Of a DNA stretch of 64,000 nt, positions 51,247 to 59,814 are shown piece after piece. A program made the translations under genes and the position numbers. Numbering within the stretch: the stretch's first letter is position 1; each line of letters opens with the position of its first letter. The notes beneath the pieces were generated by a model, which saw nothing but the letters and a program-made list of their open reading frames with translations, ran no database searches and was not told the origin of the DNA. Source of the DNA: Sphingobacterium psychroaquaticum (lineage in GTDB: Bacteria > Bacteroidota > Bacteroidia > Sphingobacteriales > Sphingobacteriaceae); NCBI RefSeq assembly GCF_900177625.1, contig NZ_FXAU01000007.1, positions 240,620 through 304,619 of the forward strand, written 5' to 3'.

Positions 51247-52878
51247 ATGATGGAAGAAATTTTAGATAGTTTACTTACTTTGTCTACAGAAAATGAGATT
51301 GTAGAGTTTAAAGAAGCTAATAATCGTTATGATAAAGATAAGTTAGGGAAATACTTTTCCGCCTTAGCAAATGAAGCTAATCTCCAAGGCAAAAGTAGAG
51401 CTTGGTTTGTGATGGGGGTAAAGGACGATAAATCAATTACGGGGACCTCAATTAATGACAGGGAGATCAATGAATACAAATTGGAGATGAGTAACTCTAC
51501 TTCCCCTAAATGTAGTTTTGTAGAGGTTCATAGGATAATAAAGGATGGGAAAAATGTCTTATTATTTGAGATACCAGCATCACCAAAAGGACAGCCAATT
51601 GCTTGGAAGGGTCATTGGTATGGAAGAGATGGTGAGAGTTTAGGAGCTCTTAACCAAATAGAGCTAGATACAATTCGTTCACAATCAAAACAAGTAGACT
51701 GGAGCGCGTCAATAATTGAAAGCGCAACAATTGATGATTTATCTCCAGAAGCAATAGCTTTTGCTCGTATTCAATTTAAAGAGAAAAATTCTAGGCTTAG
51801 AGATGAAGTAGATACTTGGACAGATCAAGTTTTCTTAGATAAAGCAAAAATAACAATTAAGGGAAAAATAACCAATACAACTATTTTATTGTTGGGTAAC
51901 CCTGAGTCAGAACATTTTATAAATCCTGCGACTTCTAGGATTACTTGGATATTAAAGGATAAAGATAATATTGAAAAGGACTATGAACATTTCTATAGTC
52001 CTTTTATTCTGACAGTTATAGATGTCAGTGCTAAGATTAGAAATCTAAAGTATCGTTATATTAAATCTGATTCCCTATTTCCTGAGGAGGTAGATCAATA
52101 TGACCCATATATAATAAGAGAGGCATTGAACAATTGTATAGCACATCAAGATTATACCTTGGGGGGGAAAATTATAGTTGTAGAGAATGAGGATGGACTG
52201 CTATCATTTATAAATTCAGGAAAGTTTATACCCAATAGTGTTGAAGAGGTCGTAACCTCTGAATCACCTGAACCACGATATAGAAATACTTTTTTAGTAG
52301 GGGCAATGGTTAATTTGAATATGATTGATACTATTGGAAGCGGGATTAAGAGAATGTATAATATTCAAAGAAGAAAGTTCTTCCCTTTGCCTGAATATGA
52401 TTTAAGAGAGGATAAGGTAAAAGTAACAATTTATGGAAAAGTTGTTGATTTGAATTATGCTCGAAAAGTTGCAGAAATGCCTAGTTTATCATTGGAAGAT
52501 ATAATTATTTTAGATAAAGTCGCAAAGCAAAAAAACATTTCAGATGAAGAAGCAAAAACATTAAAGAATAAAAAATTAATAGAGGGTCGTAAGCCTAGTT
52601 ATCATATCTCATCAAAGGTAGCAGCAATTACTGGTGAAAAGGCTGATTATATGAAACAAAGGGGAATTGATGATGAATATTGTCAGAAGATGATTTTGGA
52701 CTATTTAGATAAATTTTCTGTAGGAACAAAAAAAGATTTTGATAAATTATTGTTAGATAAGTTACCCGACGTTTTAAATGAGAAGCAAAAAAGGAATAAG
52801 GTTAAAAATAATTTACAAACCTTAAGAAGATTAGGCAAAATAGAACCTATAGATAATGTTTGGAAGCTGTCTAAATAG
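51247..52878 (+). CDS. AlbA_2/Schlafen-like domain protein with ATPase-like domain
   Basis: A 543-residue protein. An N-terminal AlbA_2 (Schlafen-type, putative nucleic-acid-binding) domain spans about 15-135: ENEIVEFKEANNRYDKDKLGKYFSALANEANLQ and, later, FEIPASPKGQPIAWKGHWYGRDGESLG. A GHKL/HATPase_c_4-like region lies at about 285-400, with IREALNNCIAHQDY and DTIGSGIKRMYN. A winged-helix-like C terminus (about 475-543) completes it. Relatives are annotated as RecG-like or ATP-binding transcription regulators, and many sit in mobile or defence regions. Codon use is far more AT-rich than the neighbours. It stands alone beside an IS remnant, so horizontal transfer is likely. Confidence 0.8.
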   Translation: MMEEILDSLLTLSTENEIVEFKEANNRYDKDKLGKYFSALANEANLQGKSRAWFVMGVKDDKSITGTSINDREINEYKLEMSNSTSPKCSFVEVHRIIKDGKNVLLFEIPASPKGQPIAWKGHWYGRDGESLGALNQIELDTIRSQSKQVDWSASIIESATIDDLSPEAIAFARIQFKEKNSRLRDEVDTWTDQVFLDKAKITIKGKITNTTILLLGNPESEHFINPATSRITWILKDKDNIEKDYEHFYSPFILTVIDVSAKIRNLKYRYIKSDSLFPEEVDQYDPYIIREALNNCIAHQDYTLGGKIIVVENEDGLLSFINSGKFIPNSVEEVVTSESPEPRYRNTFLVGAMVNLNMIDTIGSGIKRMYNIQRRKFFPLPEYDLREDKVKVTIYGKVVDLNYARKVAEMPSLSLEDIIILDKVAKQKNISDEEAKTLKNKKLIEGRKPSYHISSKVAAITGEKADYMKQRGIDDEYCQKMILDYLDKFSVGTKKDFDKLLLDKLPDVLNEKQKRNKVKNNLQTLRRLGKIEPIDNVWKLSK

Positions 52879-53292
52879 ATTTTTTTTAGATGGTTCTAGA
52901 CGAGAAAAGTGTTTGAATGTGCCTTTTCGGTTGTCTAAATGCGGTTTTTATAATAATATTTAGACAATCTTAGACATATGTCTAGACGCTTAATTATATA
53001 AACAGGGAGATGTCAAGAGCATTTTAGAAAGGTGGCATGGAGAAAGAAAACATAAATAACTCATAATATAAACAAGTAATTAATTTGGTCAGTGTGACCT
53101 ACGCTCAGTCGTATCAGTTTTACGAAGTAGATGTTTTATAAAGAGTATTTAGTTCGATCTTTGGTGCATGAGCAAACCTTGTAAGGTAAAAGATCACAAC
53201 ATCCTAGATTTGTTAAAAAATCCTAAACTCGTGATCGCCTATTATTTAGATTCAGATTATTCGGTATTTTCAACCACAAGAAACAACCGAGA
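52879..53292 (+). other. 414-bp spacer with TAGAC inverted repeats
   Basis: No gene is supported. Near the AlbA_2 stop there is a cluster of TAGAC-type motifs: TTCTAGACGAG (about 52896), arms TTGTCTAAAT (52931-52940) and ATTTAGACAA (52958-52967), and a perfect 14-base palindrome TAGACATATGTCTA (52971-52984). The remainder (52990-53292) holds a short GGTCAGTGTGACC palindrome near 53088-53100 but no clear promoter. Confidence 0.45.
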
Positions 53293-55467
53293 ATGAACTT
53301 GAGATCCATTTGCCTTTCTCTTTTACTATGTTTATTCCTTGCTAGTCCTGCTGTAAAGTGCCAGACACGGGAAACACAAATCAATAACCTAGTTGCATTA
53401 GCAAAACTAGGAGGAGATATACGATACTTTTCGCCGACAGACGCCGTTCACCAAGCATTATTGCGTGTTGGGTGGGATCAAATTTTTGTTAACGCGACCC
53501 GAATCGCTTTACACACAAAGGACGAGCGAGCCTTCGCAGATTCATTAGTCTCCATCTTCAAGCCATTGGAACCCTCATTAATGTTAGCGTATAAACAAGA
53601 AATCTTAACGCAGGCGCCAAAAAGTGAGCAGGAAGGTCCTTTGGTTGTTGGGGTGCAGCATAAAGGAATGGAATTCTATAGTGGAAGTGGCTCCGGTTTT
53701 AAAAGTATTCGGACAAATAGGCGATCTCTAATGTCAGATGCATTTATGAGCGATTTCGATTTATTGAAGATCAAAATTCCAGAAGCCTACTATGGAAAAG
53801 TGTTTGAACTAAAAATCAATCACACAGTAGAAGATCCTGTTGATGTCTCGATAGCAAACCATACGGGAAAACAAATCATGCCGGAAAGGAAACTCTCTGG
53901 AAAGAATTTCTTTATTCTAAGAGATACCATAACACCAACGAATGCGGAGATGTATATAAAAGTATCGCTGGATGAGTTCAAAGGAGGGATTGGTTTGGAT
54001 TCAGTTCTACAAATTGGCAACGAACCCATAGCCATTAAAACCTTTGACATGAATGTAGTGCGCGAGAAGCCAGCCTACAATATCTTTTTTAAAACAATAG
54101 ATAAAGAGCTCTTCGCCGCTCAAAACAAAATTGGTGATACTTTATACTCTAATCTAACATCGGCTTTATCAGCCTCTTTTCCGCTCGCGGTTTACGGCAA
54201 TGAAACGGAAACTTTCCCGAAGGCATCGTATGATAAGGCTGCCTATAGGTATAACAAAGGTGGCTTTGAGAAATTTCACAATGTAAGACTGTTAGATAAC
54301 ATGTCTGTGAAAGTATCGAATATCCTTTCCTTATGGAATGCGTTCCGATATGCATTTGTGTACAATCCATTGACGGATGCAGAAGAGGAGCATTTATTGA
54401 GGAAGACAATCAACGCCGTACTGGAAACAAAAAACCTTCAGGAATACTATGATGTGGTTTGGGGTATGTTGGCTGTGTATAAAGATGCGCATATCTTTTT
54501 CAATATGGAAGAGGTCGATAATCGCAACAATTACTCGATGCCTTTCAGTGTTATTGACCTGAACGATAAATATTATATTCGGAAAATTCATAATCCAGCT
54601 TTTGAAAGAAATGTCAATATTGGCGATGAAATCCTTGGTGTTGGTGCGGAAGATATTGAACAGTTAGTGAAGCGAAAGTCGATTGTCGGATCAGGATCGG
54701 CCGCAAATAAAAAAACAAGATTAATCTTTAGTATGCTTTATGGTGAAAAGGACTCAGCATCTATTTTACGATTGCGGGACCAGCGTAGCGGCAAAGTGAA
54801 GGAGCTTCATGTGAAGCGTGATTTTCAGCACGACGATATATATCTAACGGTATCGACGCTAAAAAACACAGCAAATAGGATGCTGGATGAGAATACGTAT
54901 TATTTTAACTTGGCTCAATCAAAAGTGACGGATACATTGTTGCGATTTATTGAGGACCCGTCGAAGCATATCATATTTGAGATGAGGGGATACCTTAAGC
55001 ACGATTTTTATAGTCAAAACATACTTAATAAGTTAATTACGGACACCGTTAAACATCAGATTTTTTATTCCTATGAAATTTTAAGTCCTAAGAATCGAAG
55101 CTTTAGACAGTCTACACAAATAGATGCTCCTGAAAACCAGAATAAGAAAGCTAAATTTTACTTTCTAACCGATCGAACAACACAAAGTGCACCGGAAACT
55201 TTTCTTGATATTGTTAAATTTTGGAAGATAGGTAAGATTATTGGACAGCCAACAGCTGGTGCAAATGGTAATATTAATTATCTTTATCTGCCTGGAGGCA
55301 TGATGGTGACCTTTTCAGGGCTAAAAGTAATGAATTCCGACGGAAGTACTCATCATCTGCTAGGTGTGCAGCCGGATTATTTGACAGATTTTACACTCGA
55401 AGACATCATGGGCGGGCGTGATCCTTATATAGACACAGCTTTGAAGATTATAGCGGATGAGGGGTAG
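53293..55467 (+). CDS. S41-family (C-terminal processing) peptidase, large form
   Basis: A 724-residue exported protein with a signal peptide (MNLRSICLSLLLCLFLASPAVKC). Residues 25-375 form an N-terminal region without a recognised family; it begins RETQINNLVALAKLGGDIRYFSPTDAV. A PDZ-like part (about 410-500, with the phrase NVNIGDEILGVGAEDIEQLV) precedes the S41 domain (about 520-720). The nucleophile would be the Ser in TTQSAPETF (about residue 631), and GQPTAGANGNINYLYLPGGMMVTFSGLKV follows. The expected catalytic Lys is not obvious, so activity is uncertain. It probably acts in the periplasm. It converges with the hydrolase gene. Confidence 0.75.
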   Translation: MNLRSICLSLLLCLFLASPAVKCQTRETQINNLVALAKLGGDIRYFSPTDAVHQALLRVGWDQIFVNATRIALHTKDERAFADSLVSIFKPLEPSLMLAYKQEILTQAPKSEQEGPLVVGVQHKGMEFYSGSGSGFKSIRTNRRSLMSDAFMSDFDLLKIKIPEAYYGKVFELKINHTVEDPVDVSIANHTGKQIMPERKLSGKNFFILRDTITPTNAEMYIKVSLDEFKGGIGLDSVLQIGNEPIAIKTFDMNVVREKPAYNIFFKTIDKELFAAQNKIGDTLYSNLTSALSASFPLAVYGNETETFPKASYDKAAYRYNKGGFEKFHNVRLLDNMSVKVSNILSLWNAFRYAFVYNPLTDAEEEHLLRKTINAVLETKNLQEYYDVVWGMLAVYKDAHIFFNMEEVDNRNNYSMPFSVIDLNDKYYIRKIHNPAFERNVNIGDEILGVGAEDIEQLVKRKSIVGSGSAANKKTRLIFSMLYGEKDSASILRLRDQRSGKVKELHVKRDFQHDDIYLTVSTLKNTANRMLDENTYYFNLAQSKVTDTLLRFIEDPSKHIIFEMRGYLKHDFYSQNILNKLITDTVKHQIFYSYEILSPKNRSFRQSTQIDAPENQNKKAKFYFLTDRTTQSAPETFLDIVKFWKIGKIIGQPTAGANGNINYLYLPGGMMVTFSGLKVMNSDGSTHHLLGVQPDYLTDFTLEDIMGGRDPYIDTALKIIADEG

Positions 55468-55468
55468 G

Positions 55469-56431
55469 TTAAAGCTCTTTCTTTCTCAGCCAAGCAAAAA
55501 GTGCTAGGTATACCTGCGTTCTAACTTCTTCTTTGGATAAAACTAAATCATGGATGCCATTTTCAATGGGAAGAATGGTGATATCACCCTTGAGCTTATT
55601 TGCATACCGTGCAATATCTCTGACATTAAGGACCAAATCACTACTTTGTGAGTGCTTGTCCCACTTTTTTGAAAAACTACTTTGTGCTCCATGCATAATG
55701 AGGGTGGGCACGGTCAAATGAACGCCCTGTTGAATGTATCGTTGTGCCTGATGCACCGCTCGGATGAAACTCGCGTCCGAATAGGTATAATCAAGAGGTT
55801 TCCAAGTTAGGTCGAAGTTCCATTCCCCTTTATGCTCTTGATGTAGGCTTTTTGCATACTGAGCGTTCATGCCATTTGGTATGGGTAAATTAGGAAACAG
55901 CGTAGCCAATGCACTGACCAGGGGAATACCGATCGTTTTTGTCAAAGACCCCACATTGAAATCATAGAAAGGACTGTTGCACCACAATCCTTTCACCAAC
56001 GGATGATTGGGATGGCGTGCAGCAAAGTAGGTCAAGACTAGGCCGCCGGTAGAATGCCCACATAATATCACACTGTCATGCCCCTCTTGCTTCATGATAG
56101 CTAGAGATCTGTTAATCTCCTCATCGTACTCTTTGAGATTACGTACGCGGTAATATCCCTGATGTGACAGATGTGCACGGCCATATTTGCGGAGATCTAA
56201 CGCATAGAAATGGTAACCATGCATATTGAATTGATCTGCCATCTCTGTTTGAAAAAAATAATCGATATAGCCATGAACATAAAGTACAGCTTTCTTGCTT
56301 TCTAGGGGTGCTTTCTTGCGTACGAGTACGGCATGAACACTTCCTTCGTAATCATCCGGTAAGTCAAGACGGGCTTGCTCATACGGGTATCCTAAGATGT
56401 CTTCCTGAAAAGCGTATGTCTCTGTCTCCAT
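55469..56431 (-). CDS. Alpha/beta hydrolase (serine aminopeptidase S33-like)
   Basis: A 320-residue hydrolase. The nucleophile elbow is CGHSTGG (Ser127), the acid is probably in LTVPTLIMHGAQSSFSKKWD, and the catalytic His is in ENGIHDLV. YVHGYIDYFFQTEMADQFNMHGYHFYALDLRKYGRA is the typical N-terminal core. This is the S33/Hydrolase_4 family, often acylglycerol lipases or esterases; the substrate is unknown. No signal peptide. The 3' end lies 1 bp from the stop of the S41 gene on the other strand. Confidence 0.82.
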   Translation of the reverse strand: METETYAFQEDILGYPYEQARLDLPDDYEGSVHAVLVRKKAPLESKKAVLYVHGYIDYFFQTEMADQFNMHGYHFYALDLRKYGRAHLSHQGYYRVRNLKEYDEEINRSLAIMKQEGHDSVILCGHSTGGLVLTYFAARHPNHPLVKGLWCNSPFYDFNVGSLTKTIGIPLVSALATLFPNLPIPNGMNAQYAKSLHQEHKGEWNFDLTWKPLDYTYSDASFIRAVHQAQRYIQQGVHLTVPTLIMHGAQSSFSKKWDKHSQSSDLVLNVRDIARYANKLKGDITILPIENGIHDLVLSKEEVRTQVYLALFAWLRKKEL

Positions 56432-56488
56432 ATTTTTGTTATTTATGTATTAAATTTACATATGTTTTTTTAAAATCTTTAGGATTTC

Positions 56489-56519
56489 TTTGCATTCTCA
56501 ATACTTATTCATACCTTAG
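56489..56519 (+). promoter_or_regulatory. metE: Promoter of the metE transcript
   Basis: TTTG (56489-56492), a 19-base spacer, then TACCTTAG (56512-56519), one mismatch to TAnnTTTG. The predicted start near 56525 is just ahead of the SAM-I aptamer. Confidence 0.6.
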
Positions 56520-56529
56520 CCACGCTTAT

Positions 56530-56652
56530 AGAGAAAGGCAGAGGGACTAGACCCGATGAAGCCTTAGCAACCTGTCGCTGTACAAGGTGCTACATTCTAC
56601 TCCTTCGGGGGAAAGATAAGCCGAAGTCACCGTTCCTGTGTGGCCTTCTCTC
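56530..56652 (+). ncRNA. SAM-I (S-box) riboswitch in the metE leader
   Basis: The core GAGGGACTAGACCCGATGAA (56541-56560) followed by GCCTTAGCAACC (56561-56572) matches the S-box consensus. P1 is AGAGAA (56530-56535) with TTCTCT (56646-56651). A P3 arm with TCCTTCGGGGGA (about 56601-56612) and a P4 region follow in order. It sits 42 bp upstream of the methionine synthase start. No terminator hairpin is seen after P1, so control may be on translation or on an RNA structure not recognised here. Confidence 0.93.
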
Positions 56653-56693
56653 CAAGCAATAGTTTTAGAAAGAAAAATTAACAAACAGAATTT

Positions 56694-59006
56694 ATGTTAT
56701 TAACAAACAATTTAGGTTACCCACGTGTGGGGGCTTTCCGCGAATTGAAAAAGGCCAATGAAGCTTATTGGGCGAAAAAGATCAGCGCGGAAGAATTATT
56801 GCAAGCTGGACTTAAAATCCGTGAAGGCAACTGGAAGACACAAAAGGATGCTGGGATCGATCTAATTCCTTCGAATGACTTCTCGTTTTACGATCAAGTA
56901 TTAGACTTGTCTCTTACTGTAGGAGCAATTCCTGCTCGTTACAGCTCTTTGTTGAACAAAATTGATCGTCAGTATAATTTAGATTTATACTTTGCGATGG
57001 CACGTGGTTTCCAAGAAGGTGGGGTAGATGTGACGGCGATGGAAATGACGAAATGGTTCGATACTAACTACCACTATATCGTTCCTGAGTTTACGAAAAA
57101 CCAAGAATTTAAACTGACTTCAGAGAAATTCTTAAATGAATATAATGAGGCTAAAGCGGCTGGTATTGAAACGAAACCAGTTATTATTGGCCCAATCACT
57201 TACCTTTTGTTAGGTAAAGAAAAAGAAACAGGATTTAACCGTATCGACCTTATCGATGGTTTATTGCCTGTTTATGAAGAAATCTTAACTAAATTGGCGG
57301 ATGCAGGTGCACAATATGTGCAGATTGATGAGCCTTATTTGGCATTGGATATTGATGCAGATACAAAAGCGCTTTATGCACGTGTTTTCGATAAACTTGC
57401 AGCAGCTGCTAAAGGCATCAAATTAATCGTTGCAACTTATTTCGAAGCTCTTCGTGACAACGAGGAAGTAGCGGTGAACTTACCGGTTCATGCGTTACAC
57501 CTTGACTTGGTTCGTGGAGAAAATCAATTAGATACAGTTCTTGCTAAAGTACCTGCTTCTTTGACACTTTCATTGGGTGTAGTAGAAGGTCGTAACATTT
57601 GGAAGAACGATTACGAGAAATCGTTAACACAAATCAAAAAAGCAGTTGATGCTTTGGGCGCCGATCGTGTTTGGGTTGCACCTTCATCTTCTTTATTACA
57701 TGTTCCTTTTGATTTGGATAATGAAGATAATGAAGAGTCATTGCCTGCTGAAGTTAAGAACTGGTTAGCATTTGCAAAACAGAAATTAGCAGAGGTAAAA
57801 GACTTAGCAGTATTGGCTGATGGTGAGGTTGATGCAAAAACAGCAGAACGCTTTGAAGCGAATAAAGCAGCAGCGGAAAGCCGTCGTACTTCTCCTTTAA
57901 TCCACAAGCCAGCGGTTAAAGAGCGTACAGCAAATATTACAGATGATGATGCAACACGTACTTCTGTGTTTGCAGATCGTAAAGCAGCGCAACAAGCTAA
58001 ATTTAACTTGCCAGCTTTTGCGACAACAACAATCGGTTCTTTCCCACAGACGAAAGATGTTCGTAAATGGAGAGCTGATTTGAAAAAAGGTGCAATTACA
58101 CAAGCTGAATACGATAAAGAAATTGCAGAGGAAACAGAAAGAACTATCCGTTTACAAGAAGAATTAGATATCGATGTATTGGTACACGGTGAGTTCGAGC
58201 GTAACGACATGGTGGAGTACTTCGGTGAGCAACTTGCTGGATATGCGTTCACGAAAAACGGATGGGTGCAATCATATGGTTCACGTTGTGTGAAACCACC
58301 GGTAATTTATGGTGATGTTTATCGTCCAGAAGATATGACTGTTCGTTGGTCTGCTTATGCACAATCATTGACAAACCGTCCAGTGAAAGGAATGTTGACA
58401 GGTCCGGTTACGATCTTGCAATGGTCTTTCGTGCGTAATGATCAACCACGTTCAACAACAACATACCAAATTGCACTTGCCATTTTGGATGAAGTACAGG
58501 CATTAGAAAAAGCAGGTATTAAAATCATACAAATTGACGAGCCGGCAATTCGTGAAGGGCTTCCTTTGCGTAAAGCAGATCAGAAAGATTATTTGAATTG
58601 GGCGGTGCGTGCTTTCCGTGTTTCTTCATCAAATGTGGATGATGATACACAGATTCACACCCACATGTGTTACTCCGAGTTCAATGATATTATTGAAGAT
58701 ATTGCGGCAATGGATGCTGATGTAATCACGATCGAAACTTCTCGTTCGCAGATGGAATTATTGGATGCGTTTGCTGCAGACTTTAAATATCCAAATGATA
58801 TCGGACCTGGTGTTTACGATATTCACTCACCACGTGTACCGAGTACAGAGGAGATGGTGGAATTGTTGCGTAAAGCTAAAGCTGTTGTTCCTGCAGAGCA
58901 ATTATGGGTAAATCCTGACTGTGGATTGAAAACACGTGCATGGCCAGAAACTAAAGCGGCGTTAGAGTCGATGGTTGAAGCCGCTAAAATTTTACGTGCT
59001 GAATAA
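56694..59006 (+). CDS. metE: Cobalamin-independent methionine synthase
   Basis: A 770-residue MetE that transfers a methyl group from methyl-tetrahydrofolate polyglutamate to homocysteine. The N-terminal domain starts NNLGYPRVGAFRELKKANEAYW. The catalytic C-terminal domain (from about 440) starts FATTTIGSFPQTKDVRKWRAD and has the zinc ligands in IHTHMCYSEF and NPDCGLKTRAWPE, with LVHGEFERNDMVEYFG before them. Length is normal. It is controlled by the SAM-I riboswitch at 56530 and closed by a strong terminator. Codon bias suggests high expression. Confidence 0.96.
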   Translation: MLLTNNLGYPRVGAFRELKKANEAYWAKKISAEELLQAGLKIREGNWKTQKDAGIDLIPSNDFSFYDQVLDLSLTVGAIPARYSSLLNKIDRQYNLDLYFAMARGFQEGGVDVTAMEMTKWFDTNYHYIVPEFTKNQEFKLTSEKFLNEYNEAKAAGIETKPVIIGPITYLLLGKEKETGFNRIDLIDGLLPVYEEILTKLADAGAQYVQIDEPYLALDIDADTKALYARVFDKLAAAAKGIKLIVATYFEALRDNEEVAVNLPVHALHLDLVRGENQLDTVLAKVPASLTLSLGVVEGRNIWKNDYEKSLTQIKKAVDALGADRVWVAPSSSLLHVPFDLDNEDNEESLPAEVKNWLAFAKQKLAEVKDLAVLADGEVDAKTAERFEANKAAAESRRTSPLIHKPAVKERTANITDDDATRTSVFADRKAAQQAKFNLPAFATTTIGSFPQTKDVRKWRADLKKGAITQAEYDKEIAEETERTIRLQEELDIDVLVHGEFERNDMVEYFGEQLAGYAFTKNGWVQSYGSRCVKPPVIYGDVYRPEDMTVRWSAYAQSLTNRPVKGMLTGPVTILQWSFVRNDQPRSTTTYQIALAILDEVQALEKAGIKIIQIDEPAIREGLPLRKADQKDYLNWAVRAFRVSSSNVDDDTQIHTHMCYSEFNDIIEDIAAMDADVITIETSRSQMELLDAFAADFKYPNDIGPGVYDIHSPRVPSTEEMVELLRKAKAVVPAEQLWVNPDCGLKTRAWPETKAALESMVEAAKILRAE

Positions 59007-59045
59007 TTAGTAATACTTTAAAATAATAACACGTTATTGTGTTAG

Positions 59046-59074
59046 AGCTGGCTCCGGTGTAACTGGAGCCAGCT
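59046..59074 (+). terminator. Rho-independent terminator of metE
   Basis: Arms AGCTGGCTCC (59046-59055) and GGAGCCAGCT (59065-59074) with a 9-base loop, followed by a T-run of nine. Confidence 0.92.
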
Positions 59075-59154
59075 TTTTTTTAAACTTTTTTTTGGGATTT
59101 AGATAATAAGTTCTACATTCGTCTGCTCATCCTATCATCTGATGAATTTTGACT

Positions 59155-59802
59155 ATGATAAAAAAGAAATCGTTGGCGCAAGAAGTAGCCGATATAATGC
59201 GGGAAAAGATTAAAGGAGGGGAGTTTCCTTTGGATGCACAATTGCCTACCGAGCCTGCTTTGATGGAGTTGTTTCAAGTGGGACGATCTTCTATCCGGGA
59301 AGCAATCAAGATACTTGTGAATTCCGGATTTCTTTTGGTGCACCAAGGGGTAGGGACATTTGTTGTTAATATCCATGGTAATGAACCGTTAGATTCCAAG
59401 TTTGAGAAAGCACAATTATCGGAGATTCTTGAAGTACGACAGTTATTGGAGATTCGAATCGTAGAGAAAGCGGCGGAAAACCGAACAGAAAAAGATCTTA
59501 AGATTATGCGAAGTAAATTGGCTGAACGTAAGCTTTACGCTGATTTAGGCGATATGGATCGATGTATTCATAAAGATATTGAGTTTCATCAGGCAATTGC
59601 TGAAGCTTCAGGTAATAGTATTCTAGCTGAATTGTATCGTGAATCTTCTGCGTATGTGCTGAAATCTTTTCTTAAGCAGTATAAAAACACGAAGCCGTTC
59701 GTGGACTCCCAAGATATTCATGCGTTGTTATTGCGGAACATTGAAAAGCAAGATGTGAAAGCGACGGGTAAAACATTGAAGAAAATTATTGGTATTATTT
59801 AA
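59155..59802 (+). CDS. GntR-family regulator, FadR subfamily
   Basis: A 215-residue regulator. The N-terminal winged helix contains the GntR signature: KIKGGEFPLDAQLPTEPALMELFQVGRSSIREAIKILVNSGFLLVHQGVGTFV. The C-terminal all-helical FCD ligand domain has LEIRIVEKAAENRT, and the metal or effector residues are in IEFHQAIAEASGNSILAELY. ATG 59155 is used; an in-frame TTG at 59149 would add two residues. It lies 12 bp before an MFS transporter, so it probably governs that gene. FCD regulators mostly respond to small organic acids. Confidence 0.86.
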   Translation: MIKKKSLAQEVADIMREKIKGGEFPLDAQLPTEPALMELFQVGRSSIREAIKILVNSGFLLVHQGVGTFVVNIHGNEPLDSKFEKAQLSEILEVRQLLEIRIVEKAAENRTEKDLKIMRSKLAERKLYADLGDMDRCIHKDIEFHQAIAEASGNSILAELYRESSAYVLKSFLKQYKNTKPFVDSQDIHALLLRNIEKQDVKATGKTLKKIIGII

Positions 59803-59814
59803 GTTATATAGTTT

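Noticed and set aside
57611..58252. 213-codon open frame antisense to metE
   Set aside because: Shadow created by the codon bias of metE; no homology cues.
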